From positions 1-64,000 of the forward strand of contig NZ_JABUXU010000009.1 of the NCBI RefSeq assembly GCF_014897675.1: DNA of 64,000 nt, written 5' to 3'. A program made the position numbers and the translations under genes. The notes under the pieces were generated by a model, which was not told the DNA's origin, did not search any database, and saw nothing but the letters and a program-made list of their open reading frames with translations. Below, in pieces: positions 7,408-15,634 of this stretch (position 1 is the stretch's first letter; the number at the start of each line of letters is the position of its first letter). Source of the stretch: Advenella sp. FME57. GTDB taxonomy: Bacteria > Pseudomonadota > Gammaproteobacteria > Burkholderiales > Burkholderiaceae_B.

Positions 7408-8661
7408 TCAGGCATCAGCCAGCGTAAACACGTTTTTGCCAAATGGCAGTGCCTGGCCGCGCAGCAAATGGCTGATCACGCTTGCAGAACCCGGGGCCAG
7501 GGTAAAGCCCAGGGCTCCTTGGCCAATATTGAGCCACAGGTTACCATATCGGGTTGCATCAATAATGGGTTTGCCTTTTGGCGTAGCCGGACGCAGCCCG
7601 GTCCAGAGCGTGGCCAGATCATAATTGCCCGCATCGGGAAACAAATTGCGGGCTTCCTGCTTCAGCGCTTCAATACGTGAGGTATCGATGCGGCGGTTCA
7701 GGCCCACCATGTCGGCCATGCCGGCGATGCGCAGGCGCTCCCCCAGCCTTGCATAGACTACCTTGCGTTCATAATCGGTGATGCTGACCATCGGCGCGTC
7801 GGCGGCTCGCTCAATGGGCACTGTGAGGCTGTATCCTTTGAGCGGACTGACCGGCACCGCAATGCCCAGCGGTTTGAGTAGCGCTGTGCTCTCGCATGCC
7901 AGTGCCACCACGATATGATCCGGCGTAAGGTGTTCTCCGGCGGTTGTTTGTACACTCACTTTGCGATTGCTGTCGGCCGCAAGCCGGCTGACGGTGGTAT
8001 TGAAGCGGAAGGTGACGCCGCGTTGCTGCAAAATGTTTTTCAGGGCAACGGCAAGCTGGAAGCAGTCTGCGCTTTCTTCGCTTTCGGTAAAGATGCCGCC
8101 GCTCAGGTGATCCCGCATACGCTGCAGGGCTGGCTCCAGCGAGATACATTCTTCAACCGACATGGCACGTTGCTCGCAACCCAGTGAACGCTGAAAGTCC
8201 AGCTGTTCGACGGCATGCTCGAAAGAATCGCGGCTGCGATGCACAACCAGCTTGCCTGCCCGTTTATGGTCAAAGGAGATGGCCTCCTGTTGCATCATGT
8301 CGTGATACAGGTCACGGCTGAGAAACGACAGTGAAAGCAATTGTCGCGTCGTTTGGTTGCTTTGAGCCGCATTGCAGGCTTTGACAAAACGCACGTTCCA
8401 GCACAGGGTGGCCGGATCCAGGCTGGGGCGAAAACGCAGGGGCGAGTTGCGGTCCAGCAGCCATTTGGGCACGTGACTCATGACGCCCGGGCCGGCCAGT
8501 GGCGCCACGTAACTGTATGACAGTTGTGCACCGTTGGCATAGCTAGTCTCCAGCGCAACGTCGCTGTTTCTCTCGATAACGGTGACGTTGAACCCGTCCC
8601 GGTTGAGATAATAAGCAGTTGTCAGCCCGATGATGCCGGCCCCAAGTACCAGAACGTCCAT
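7408..8661 (-). CDS. dadA: D-amino acid dehydrogenase, FAD-dependent
   Basis: The 417-residue protein opens with a Rossmann FAD-binding motif, VLGAGIIGLTTAYYL, and continues through the DadA/DAO fold to a C-terminal GLRPATPKGKPII and NIGQGALGFTLAPGSA, both diagnostic of DadA. The enzyme oxidises D-alanine and other D-amino acids to the 2-oxo acid and ammonia, feeding electrons to the respiratory chain. I start at the ATG at 8661, directly before the FAD motif and with CGGAAA upstream; an in-frame start at 8742 adds 27 residues that no DadA has. The usual partner, a catabolic alanine racemase gene, is not adjacent. A ferritin-like gene lies 81 bp upstream on the same strand. Confidence 0.88.
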   Translation of the reverse strand: MDVLVLGAGIIGLTTAYYLNRDGFNVTVIERNSDVALETSYANGAQLSYSYVAPLAGPGVMSHVPKWLLDRNSPLRFRPSLDPATLCWNVRFVKACNAAQSNQTTRQLLSLSFLSRDLYHDMMQQEAISFDHKRAGKLVVHRSRDSFEHAVEQLDFQRSLGCEQRAMSVEECISLEPALQRMRDHLSGGIFTESEESADCFQLAVALKNILQQRGVTFRFNTTVSRLAADSNRKVSVQTTAGEHLTPDHIVVALACESTALLKPLGIAVPVSPLKGYSLTVPIERAADAPMVSITDYERKVVYARLGERLRIAGMADMVGLNRRIDTSRIEALKQEARNLFPDAGNYDLATLWTGLRPATPKGKPIIDATRYGNLWLNIGQGALGFTLAPGSASVISHLLRGQALPFGKNVFTLADA

Positions 8662-8742
8662 AATTTTTCCGTCAGTATGAAAAGGCATTGGTTCTATTGC
8701 CAAGGCCCGGATCAGGCCGGCCTGTGAAGACCAATAATGCAA

Positions 8743-9567
8743 TTATAAGGAATTCAGCCAGTCAATATCGGCCTGGGTGAATCCGGCCGCCATTCTGGCC
8801 TGGACATTGAAGGGCCCGCGAGGCTTGCCGACGCGATAGGTATCGATCAGCGCCGCATAAGCGGCAACGGGCTCCTGGTTTTGCTGCTCGCAGCAGTGCA
8901 GGTACCAGCGATTGCCGGTTTTGACATGACCGATTTCGTCGCGCAGAATAATATCCAGGATCTGCACGCCGCGGTCGTCGTTGACGGCCCGCAACTTGTT
9001 CTGGATGGCCGGGGATACATCCAGGCCGCGCGCCTCCAGCGTACGCGGCACCAGTGCAAGCCTGGCCAGAATGTCGTTGGCAGTTTTTTCCGCCATGTCC
9101 CATAAACCATTATGGGCCGCAAAATCGCCATACTGATAGCCACAAGAGGCCAGGTGCCCCCGCACGAGGGAAAAGTGATAGGCCTCTTCCCGGGCGACCT
9201 GCAGCCAGTCGTAGTAGAAATCATCGGGCATGCCGGGAAAGCGCCAGATGATATCCAGCGCCAGGTTGATGGCATTGAATTCGATATGGGCAATGGAGTG
9301 AATGAGCGCCGCTTTTCCCTGTTGCGTCTGCGTCGAGCGTACCGATACCTCGCGCGGGTCCACCAGTTGCGGCCGTTGCGGGCGACCCGGCAGTGGCCGC
9401 ATCGGTTGCAGGACCAGATCGGCGCGCACGGGCAGCGTAGATACCAACTGGTCAACAGCGGTGATTTTTTTGCAGGGGTCGGGTTCGGCCAGGGCATCTA
9501 GTGCTGCCTGACGCAGCGATGGGTACAGAGGAGGCATGACAGGAAGAGGCGTGACAGGAGAGGGCAT
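8743..9567 (-). CDS. Ferritin-like DUF455 protein
   Basis: The 274-residue protein carries the di-metal four-helix motifs of the DUF455 family: HIEFNAIN, then REEAYHFS and finally RDEIGHVKTGNRWY. The spaced Glu and His residues suit a di-iron or iron-manganese centre. A member of this family, MiaE-like by fold, has no established reaction, so I assign no substrate. The first ATG is at 9567; a second at 9537 (MPPLYPSL) is equally plausible, and neither has a strong ribosome site. It is probably co-transcribed with dadA, and is divergent from the hydroxyacid dehydrogenase gene 92 bp away. Confidence 0.75.
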   Translation of the reverse strand: MPSPVTPLPVMPPLYPSLRQAALDALAEPDPCKKITAVDQLVSTLPVRADLVLQPMRPLPGRPQRPQLVDPREVSVRSTQTQQGKAALIHSIAHIEFNAINLALDIIWRFPGMPDDFYYDWLQVAREEAYHFSLVRGHLASCGYQYGDFAAHNGLWDMAEKTANDILARLALVPRTLEARGLDVSPAIQNKLRAVNDDRGVQILDIILRDEIGHVKTGNRWYLHCCEQQNQEPVAAYAALIDTYRVGKPRGPFNVQARMAAGFTQADIDWLNSL

Positions 9568-9659
9568 GTCGGTTTACAAACAACGGGTTCACCAAAACCG
9601 CTATTTTAGTCAATGGCAGGCAATGGTATAGTCTTGTTTTGACTTTCACAGGAAAACTC

Positions 9660-10622
9660 ATGTCTTCTTCAGCCCGCATTGTCTTTCTTGATCGGGCCAC
9701 GTTGCCTGACTTTATCGCGCTCAAGGCGTTTGAGTTCGAGCATGAAGTGACTGCCTACGACCAGACTGCGCCGGCCGACGTTGCCCAGCGGATTCGGAAC
9801 GCGCAAATCGTGATTACCAACAAGGTGCCGGTGTCGGCGCAAGACGTGGCGCAGGCGGGCGAGCTTAAACTGGTGGCTGTGGCGGCAACCGGGACCAATA
9901 TCGTTGACATAGAAGCATGCCGCGACAAGGGTATTGTTGTGACCAATATCCGCAACTATGCGGTCAATACCGTGCCCGAGCATACACTTGCATTGATTTT
10001 TGCACTGCGTCGCAGTTTGCTTCCCTATCATCGCTCGGTCAGCCAGGGGCGCTGGGCGCAAAGCGGCCAGTTTTGCTATTTTGATTATCCGGTCAGCGAT
10101 CTGGCCGACAGCACTATCGGTATTTTCGGTTCCGGCGCGCTTGGCAGCGCGGTTGCCAAGCGCGCCCAGGCATTGGGCATGAAAGTGCTGTTTGCCGCTC
10201 GCAAGGGAGAGACTGATGTAAAGCAAACGCATACCCCCTTTGAAGAGGTAATCGCACAGGCTGATATCCTCTCGCTGCACCTGCCCCTGACTCCGACAAC
10301 CCGTCATATGATTGGCGCGGCAGAGCTGGCGCAAATGAAGCCGACCGCTATTTTGATCAACACGGCCAGGGGCGGGTTGGTGGACGAAGCCGCGCTGGCA
10401 GACGCCCTGGAAAACAACAGTATCGGTGGCGCAGGTTTCGATGTTGTCACTCAGGAACCCATGCCCGATACCCACCCGTTTATGCGCCTGATGAACCGAC
10501 CGGATTTTATCCTGACGCCGCATGTGGCGTGGGCCAGCCGCCAGGCGATTCAGGTGCTGGCGGACCAGCTGGTGGACAACATCAATGCGTTCGTACGTAA
10601 CGATATCCGCAATCAGGTTTGA
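9660..10622 (+). CDS. D-2-hydroxyacid dehydrogenase
   Basis: The 320-residue protein has the NAD-binding motif GIFGSGALGSAVA near 160-172, the LINTARGGLVDE segment with the substrate-binding Arg, and the TPHVAWAS segment with the catalytic His near the C-terminus. It reduces 2-oxo acids such as hydroxypyruvate or glyoxylate with NAD(P)H, or oxidises glycerate. Its closest general match is the glycerate dehydrogenase (HprA) group. The start at 9660 follows ACAGGAAAAC; an ATG seven codons earlier lacks this. It could take the 2-oxo acids made by the D-amino acid enzymes next door, but this is inference. Confidence 0.85.
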   Translation: MSSSARIVFLDRATLPDFIALKAFEFEHEVTAYDQTAPADVAQRIRNAQIVITNKVPVSAQDVAQAGELKLVAVAATGTNIVDIEACRDKGIVVTNIRNYAVNTVPEHTLALIFALRRSLLPYHRSVSQGRWAQSGQFCYFDYPVSDLADSTIGIFGSGALGSAVAKRAQALGMKVLFAARKGETDVKQTHTPFEEVIAQADILSLHLPLTPTTRHMIGAAELAQMKPTAILINTARGGLVDEAALADALENNSIGGAGFDVVTQEPMPDTHPFMRLMNRPDFILTPHVAWASRQAIQVLADQLVDNINAFVRNDIRNQV

Positions 10623-10653
10623 TTCGGACACATCAGTCGCGTGTGCTTACAGC

Positions 10654-10690
10654 TTATGACTCTAATAGGTAGAAATACGCGTTGTCATAA
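10654..10690. promoter_or_regulatory. Inverted repeat TTATGAC/GTCATAA
   Basis: Two perfect 7-bp arms are separated by 23 nt, between the hydroxyacid dehydrogenase and the GMC oxidoreductase genes. It could be a weak terminator for the first gene or an operator half-site pair for the second. Confidence 0.3.
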
Positions 10691-10717
10691 CGTTGAATAT
10701 TTTCAATAATGATCAGG

Positions 10718-10735
10718 ATACGGACCTATCCGTAT
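10718..10735. promoter_or_regulatory. Palindromic operator-like site before the GMC gene
   Basis: ATACGGA and TCCGTAT form a perfect 7-bp palindrome around a CCTA centre, ending 28 nt before the GMC oxidoreductase ATG. Size, symmetry and position suit a dimeric repressor such as a TetR-type protein. No regulator gene is adjacent. Confidence 0.5.
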
Positions 10736-10763
10736 AACAAATAATAATAAGCAGAGTGGGAGC

Positions 10764-12377
10764 ATGGCAGAAACAACAACGCTATATGGCGACTTTGACT
10801 ACATCATTGCGGGTGCCGGTTCGGCAGGCTGCCTGCTGGCCAACCGTTTGTCCGCAGACCCTTCCTGCAAGGTGCTGCTGCTGGAGGCAGGCGGTGACGA
10901 TAAATGGCGCTGGTTGCATATTCCGGTAGGTTATCTTTATTGCATCGGCAATCCCAATACCGACTGGTGCTTTACCACGCACCCCGACGCCGGGCTCAAT
11001 GGCCGCAGTATTGCCTATCCGCGCGGCCGCGTGCTTGGTGGCAGTTCCGCCATCAATGGCATGATCTACATGCGGGGGCAAAAAGAGGATTACGATGGCT
11101 GGCGCGACGCCGGCAACCCGGGCTGGGGCTGGGATGATGTGCTGCCGCTGTTCAAAAAATTCGAACATCATTACGCGGGCGATACGGCATTCCATGGTGG
11201 CCACGGCGAGCTGCGCGTCGAGCAGCAGCGTTTGCGCTGGGATATCCTGAATGCCTTTCGCCGGGCAGCCGAACAGGCAGGCATTCCCCAAATTGAAGAC
11301 TTCAATTGTGGTGACAATGAAGGTTCTTCGTATTTTCATGTCACCCAGAAAAAAGGCGTGCGTTTCAGCGCCGCCACTGCATTCCTGCGGCCGATCAAGG
11401 AGCGCAGCAACCTGACCGTTATCACAAATGCAATGATAGACCGTGTCAATTTCACAGACCGGACGGCCCAGGGCTTGCGCTTTCGCCATAACGACCACTT
11501 TTTCCACGCCAATGCACGCCGAGAAGTCATTCTCAGCGCCGGCGCCATTGGCTCGGTACAAATCCTCCAGCGCTCCGGCGTAGGGGCCGGCGATCTCATG
11601 AAGTCGCTGGGCATTCCACTCATTCATCATTTGCCGGGGGTGGGGCGCAATCTGCAGGATCATCTGCAGCTGCGTATGATTTACAAGGTAAACAAGGTGC
11701 GCACGCTCAACACGATGATGCAGTCACCGTTGTCCAAGGCGTATATGGGCCTGCAGTACGCCTTTATGAAAAAGGGGCCATTGACGATGGCGCCGTCACA
11801 GCTGGGTATTTTTGCGCGTTCCTCTCCCAGGCAGCAACGCGCCAATGTGGAATATCATGTACAGCCGCTATCGCTGGAAAAATTCGGCGATGGTCTGCAT
11901 CCGTTTCCAGCCTTTACTGCCTCCGTATGTAACATTCGGCCAACCAGCCGCGGTATGGTGACCATTGTTTCTCCTTCGCTTGAAGACCGGCCTGATATTC
12001 TATGCAATTATCTGAGCACGGACGAAGATGTCCAGGTTGCCCTGGAAAGCATCCGGCTGACACGGCGTATCGCCGATCAGGCTGCGCTGGAAAAATACAC
12101 GCCTCAGGAGTTCCGGCCAGGCCCGCTGGCCAAAACCGACGACGACCTTATACGGGCAGCCAGCGATATTGGCACAACCATCTTTCACCCGGTGGGCACC
12201 TGCAAGATGGGCACCGATGACATGGCCGTGGTCGACGCCAATCTGTGCGTGCATGGGATCAATAGGTTGCGTGTTGTCGATGCTTCTGTCATGCCAACCA
12301 TCACTTCGGGAAATACAAACGCGCCAGCCATGCTGATTGCAGAAAAAGGCGCCCAACTGATATTGGCCGCGCGCTGA
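10764..12377 (+). CDS. GMC-family FAD oxidoreductase (choline dehydrogenase-like)
   Basis: The 537-residue flavoprotein starts with the ADP-binding motif DYIIAGAGSAGCLLANRL and includes the first GMC signature GRVLGGSSAINGMIYMRG and the second, SAGAIGSVQILQRSGVG. The C-terminus has the HPVGTCKMG catalytic His and the GNTNAPAMLIAEK helix. Family members oxidise alcohols to aldehydes, with electrons passed to quinone or oxygen. Choline dehydrogenase BetA, polyethylene glycol dehydrogenase and AlkJ are relatives, and sequence alone does not separate them. No betaine aldehyde dehydrogenase or BetI is nearby, which argues against a bet operon. The gene stands alone and is preceded by the ATACGGA palindrome. 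Confidence 0.85.
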   Translation: MAETTTLYGDFDYIIAGAGSAGCLLANRLSADPSCKVLLLEAGGDDKWRWLHIPVGYLYCIGNPNTDWCFTTHPDAGLNGRSIAYPRGRVLGGSSAINGMIYMRGQKEDYDGWRDAGNPGWGWDDVLPLFKKFEHHYAGDTAFHGGHGELRVEQQRLRWDILNAFRRAAEQAGIPQIEDFNCGDNEGSSYFHVTQKKGVRFSAATAFLRPIKERSNLTVITNAMIDRVNFTDRTAQGLRFRHNDHFFHANARREVILSAGAIGSVQILQRSGVGAGDLMKSLGIPLIHHLPGVGRNLQDHLQLRMIYKVNKVRTLNTMMQSPLSKAYMGLQYAFMKKGPLTMAPSQLGIFARSSPRQQRANVEYHVQPLSLEKFGDGLHPFPAFTASVCNIRPTSRGMVTIVSPSLEDRPDILCNYLSTDEDVQVALESIRLTRRIADQAALEKYTPQEFRPGPLAKTDDDLIRAASDIGTTIFHPVGTCKMGTDDMAVVDANLCVHGINRLRVVDASVMPTITSGNTNAPAMLIAEKGAQLILAAR

Positions 12378-12775
12378 ACGGGCACTTGTAAGGGGAGCTT
12401 GGCAACCTGGTTTGCGTCTGACAGTGCTGGCAAGTCCGTTGCCTTGCACAAGTTGTTAGGGTTTAATGCGGCTTATTCCGATCTTTTTCTCAAAAAGAAT
12501 AGCTGGCGGTTTCGCTTATATTACTTGCATATTTTGCTGCCTGCCGGGATAACAAGGACTGCAGAAGGCACATACCCAGTCTCTTTGCGCAACGGGTATC
12601 TACGCTATCGTTTTTCAATGCAGCACTATCTGAACGTACTGGTTTATATCCGCTATCTATAAATAAAGACCTATTTATTCGTTCTTATTCCTGTGATGAA
12701 CCGATAAGATAAAGCCTTACCGAAGTAGTCTTGCCTGCCCATCGGGTAGCGGACTAAGCATTGGACGGACATATT
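12378..12775. other. Leader region of the APS reductase gene
   Basis: This 398-bp gap holds no supportable gene. The part nearest cysH, 12640-12720, is A/T-rich and contains a partly symmetric AATAAAGACCTATTTATT, the likely promoter area. Control by a LysR-type CysB protein would be expected for this pathway, but no clear binding site can be read. Confidence 0.4.
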
Positions 12776-13570
12776 ATGAATTTTCACTCCGCGCAAACTC
12801 AAGCAATGTTCTCTGAACAGCCGATTCTGTGGAAGCCGCCAAAGCGTACGATTGATCCGGCTGCGCTCGACGCCAAATGCCTGCAACTGCGCGAACGCTT
12901 GTTAGGTATCGCTCGAACACACCAGCGCACGCGTCTGGCATCCAGTTTGTCGGCGGAAGACATGGTTATTACAGACGTGATATTGCGTGAGGCGGGACAA
13001 AGCGAACAATATCGGGATATCGCGACGTATATTGACATATTTACTCTGGAAACCGGTCGTCTGCCGGCGGAAACACTTGCATTGTTGGATCAGATTCAGA
13101 CTCGTTACGGCATACGGCTCGCTATTTACACGCCAGAAGAATCGGCTGTGCAGGCCTATATCGAACAGCACGGTATTAATGGCTTTTACGAAAGTTTGCA
13201 GGCGCGCCGCCAGTGCTGTGATATACGCAAGGTGATACCGTTGGCGGCGGCACTGGCGGATGCCGATGCCTGGATTACAGGCCAGCGTCGTGAGCAATCG
13301 GTCACGCGCAGCGATCTGGACTTGCATGAGCAGGATGAGGCTCGAGGGATCAGCAAATACAACCCGCTGTTTGACTGGTCTGAGCAGGAAGTCTGGGCGT
13401 ATGTGGACCGGTTTTCGGTGCCGGTAAACGCGCTGCACTACCAGGGGTATCCAAGCATTGGCTGCGACCCCTGTACAAAGGCGGTCCGCGTCGGCGAAGA
13501 CCCGCGTGCCGGCCGCTGGTGGTGGGAAAACCAGGACAGCCGAGAATGCGGATTGCACGTTCACAGTTGA
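12776..13570 (+). CDS. cysH: Adenylyl-sulfate (APS) reductase, assimilatory
   Basis: The 264-residue protein has the PAPS-reductase fold. It carries the double-cysteine pairs that bind a [4Fe-4S] cluster: Cys147-Cys148 in RRQCCDIRKV and Cys230/Cys233 in GCDPCTKA. This marks it as an APS reductase rather than an enterobacterial PAPS reductase. RAGRWWWENQDSRECGLH near the C-terminus holds the catalytic Cys258. It reduces APS to sulfite with thioredoxin in cysteine synthesis. The start at 12776 follows the weak site GGACGGAC. The usual partners cysI and cysDN are not beside it here. Confidence 0.92.
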   Translation: MNFHSAQTQAMFSEQPILWKPPKRTIDPAALDAKCLQLRERLLGIARTHQRTRLASSLSAEDMVITDVILREAGQSEQYRDIATYIDIFTLETGRLPAETLALLDQIQTRYGIRLAIYTPEESAVQAYIEQHGINGFYESLQARRQCCDIRKVIPLAAALADADAWITGQRREQSVTRSDLDLHEQDEARGISKYNPLFDWSEQEVWAYVDRFSVPVNALHYQGYPSIGCDPCTKAVRVGEDPRAGRWWWENQDSRECGLHVHS

Positions 13571-13753
13571 CATTGCTGCATCTGCACTGAGAAAAACACA
13601 TTATCAGGAAACTACATTGGGCCATGGATGCCTTATTCGGCTCGATCAATCATTACCCGGACCATCTGCATACGGGGCTGTAGATATTATCTTTATCTGC
13701 AATATCGGTAGCGCTCGTGGTTTTATTTCGTTTGTGATAAAAAGAATGTAAAA

Positions 13754-13777
13754 CAAAGCCCGCGATTGCGGGCTTTG
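13754..13777. terminator. Bidirectional terminator between cysH and the TerC gene
   Basis: A perfect 10-bp stem, CAAAGCCCGC/GCGGGCTTTG, with a GATT loop lies between two convergent genes. The A/T ends of the stem give short U runs in both directions. Confidence 0.8.
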
Positions 13778-13854
13778 AAAATCAGGTAATAAGTTTATAA
13801 ACCGATGTGCTATTGCCAGTGGCGCACGGGTCTGGCCGTGCGCTAGATCGTGGA

Positions 13855-15429
13855 CTATATGTCCAGCAACTCTTCGGGGTTTTTCTCACGATACTGGTCA
13901 ACGCTGACCTGGCCGATACGACGGCCGTCCAGGGCCACGACCTTAAAGACGGTTTTAATGTGACCATGCACCAGTTCGAATACATCGCCAGGCTCGGCCA
14001 GCCGATCAAACTGTCGAAGAAGATAGCCGGCAAGCGTGGCGGTTTCTTCGTTGTCGTCGTACAGTCCGTCGATGTTCAGGATCTGCTCCAGGTGACGCAG
14101 ATCGGCTGCACCATCGATCATCCAGCGTCCCTCGCCCAGCTCCACAATGTCGGGGGTTTCGTCTTCGTCCGGAAATTCACCGGCGATTGCTTCGAAAACG
14201 TCCATCGGGGTGACCAGGCCTTCGATCGCGCCGAATTCGTCGGTGATCACCACCAACTGGCCGCGGCTTTCCTTGAGCGTTTGGATCAGTGTCAGGATGT
14301 TGATGGATTCGGGCACCACCAGCGGTTTGCGCAGTTTTTTGACATTGATCCGGCCCTCGGTAAGAATATCCGCAATCAGGTCGCGTGCCCGGCCGACTCC
14401 GATGATTTCATCGAGCGCACCGCGGCAGATCGGAAAGAAGGTATGGGGCGTGTTGATGATTTCATCGCGGATCTTGTTAATATCATCCTCGATATTGATC
14501 CATGAAATATCCGCACGCGGCGTCATGATCGAATGAATGCTGCGGTCGGCAAGCGTAAGCACGCCGCTGACCATATAGCGTTCTTCGTCTTCGAAGACAA
14601 CGGGCTGTTCAGCTTCCTGATTGGGGTTTTCCATATGCGCTTCATCGGGTGGGCGTTTGCCCAGCATTCGCAAAATCCCTTCGGCCGTACGCTCGCGCAT
14701 GGGGCGGGTGGCTTCGGTGCGTTTGATGCTGTGACGCGCGATCTGGTTGAAGATCTCGATCATGACCGAAAAGCCGATAGCCGCGTACAGATAGCCCTTG
14801 GGCACTTTGAAGCCAAAGCCTTCGGCCAGCAGCGAAAAGCCGATCATAAGCAGGAACCCCAGGCACAGCACGACAACAGTGGGATGCTGGTTGACAAAGT
14901 TGGTCAGGGGCTTGGATGCAACCAGCATGACCGCCATGGCAATGATCACTGCGGCAAACATGACCGGCAGATGGTCAACCATACCGACAGCGGTGATAAT
15001 CGAGTCCAGGGAAAAGATGGCATCCAGGACGATGATCTGTGTGACAATCACGCCGAAGCCGGCGTAGACGCGCGGGCCGGTAGAGGCTTTGGTCTTGCCT
15101 TCAAGCCGCTCGTGCAATTCTAGGGTGCCCTTGAACAGCAGAAAAAAACCGCCTGAAATCAGGATCAGGTCCCGGCCCGAGAACGATAGCGTGTAAAGGG
15201 AAAACAGCGGCGCGGTCAGTTTGATCAGCCAGGACATGACCGACAGCAACATGAGCCGCATGATCAGGGCCAGGGCAAGTCCGGTAATGCGAGCTTTGTC
15301 ACGCTGCTTGGGGGGGAGTTTATCGACGAGAATGGCAATAAAGACAAGGTTGTCTATGCCCAGCACCAACTCCAGAACAATCAGTGTAATCAAGCCTACC
15401 CATATATTTGGGTCAAGCAACAGCTCCAT
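13855..15429 (-). CDS. TerC-family membrane protein with CBS pair and CorC domain
   Basis: The 524-residue protein joins three parts. The N-terminal half has about seven membrane helices of the TerC/Alx type, with acidic VLGIDN and AIFSLDSI motifs inside membrane segments. A CBS-domain pair follows, around residues 300-420 ([11 protein letters not shown], then TPMDVFEAI). Last comes a CorC/HlyC domain. This is the arrangement of E. coli YegH and YoaE. TerC proteins have been linked to manganese efflux and to metal loading of exported proteins. The start at 15429 has GGAG 7 nt upstream; an in-frame start at 15504 lacks one. No yybP-ykoY manganese riboswitch is apparent upstream. Confidence 0.85.
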   Translation of the reverse strand: MELLLDPNIWVGLITLIVLELVLGIDNLVFIAILVDKLPPKQRDKARITGLALALIMRLMLLSVMSWLIKLTAPLFSLYTLSFSGRDLILISGGFFLLFKGTLELHERLEGKTKASTGPRVYAGFGVIVTQIIVLDAIFSLDSIITAVGMVDHLPVMFAAVIIAMAVMLVASKPLTNFVNQHPTVVVLCLGFLLMIGFSLLAEGFGFKVPKGYLYAAIGFSVMIEIFNQIARHSIKRTEATRPMRERTAEGILRMLGKRPPDEAHMENPNQEAEQPVVFEDEERYMVSGVLTLADRSIHSIMTPRADISWINIEDDINKIRDEIINTPHTFFPICRGALDEIIGVGRARDLIADILTEGRINVKKLRKPLVVPESINILTLIQTLKESRGQLVVITDEFGAIEGLVTPMDVFEAIAGEFPDEDETPDIVELGEGRWMIDGAADLRHLEQILNIDGLYDDNEETATLAGYLLRQFDRLAEPGDVFELVHGHIKTVFKVVALDGRRIGQVSVDQYREKNPEELLDI

Positions 15430-15634
15430 CAAGGGACTCCAGTTATTTAGATCATCAAATAGTAGCAGATAAATCCATGGGTTTTCAGGTCCTTGCGAGC
15501 GCAATAATTATTACATTTATGCACGCCGTGATTGACAGAATCCCCGCCAGTTAAGGTAAAGTGACTCTTTTTTGCGGAATGCTGCGCCCGATGTTCGCGC
15601 AATGCAGCGCACAAATCAGGATACAGGAGTGTGA
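15430..15634. promoter_or_regulatory. Divergent promoter region of the TerC and SbmA-like genes
   Basis: These 205 bp separate two outward-facing genes and must hold both promoters. No specific operator is recognised. Confidence 0.35.

Noticed and set aside
9669-10631. Long open frame of 320 codons on the minus strand
   Set aside because: It lies almost wholly inside the hydroxyacid dehydrogenase gene on the other strand and has no motif; a codon-bias shadow.
10764-12377. Naming the GMC gene betA
   Set aside because: No BetB, BetI or choline transporter gene is adjacent, and GMC members differ widely in substrate.
15430-15634. Manganese riboswitch (yybP-ykoY) before the TerC gene
   Set aside because: The conserved loops of that riboswitch cannot be found in this region.
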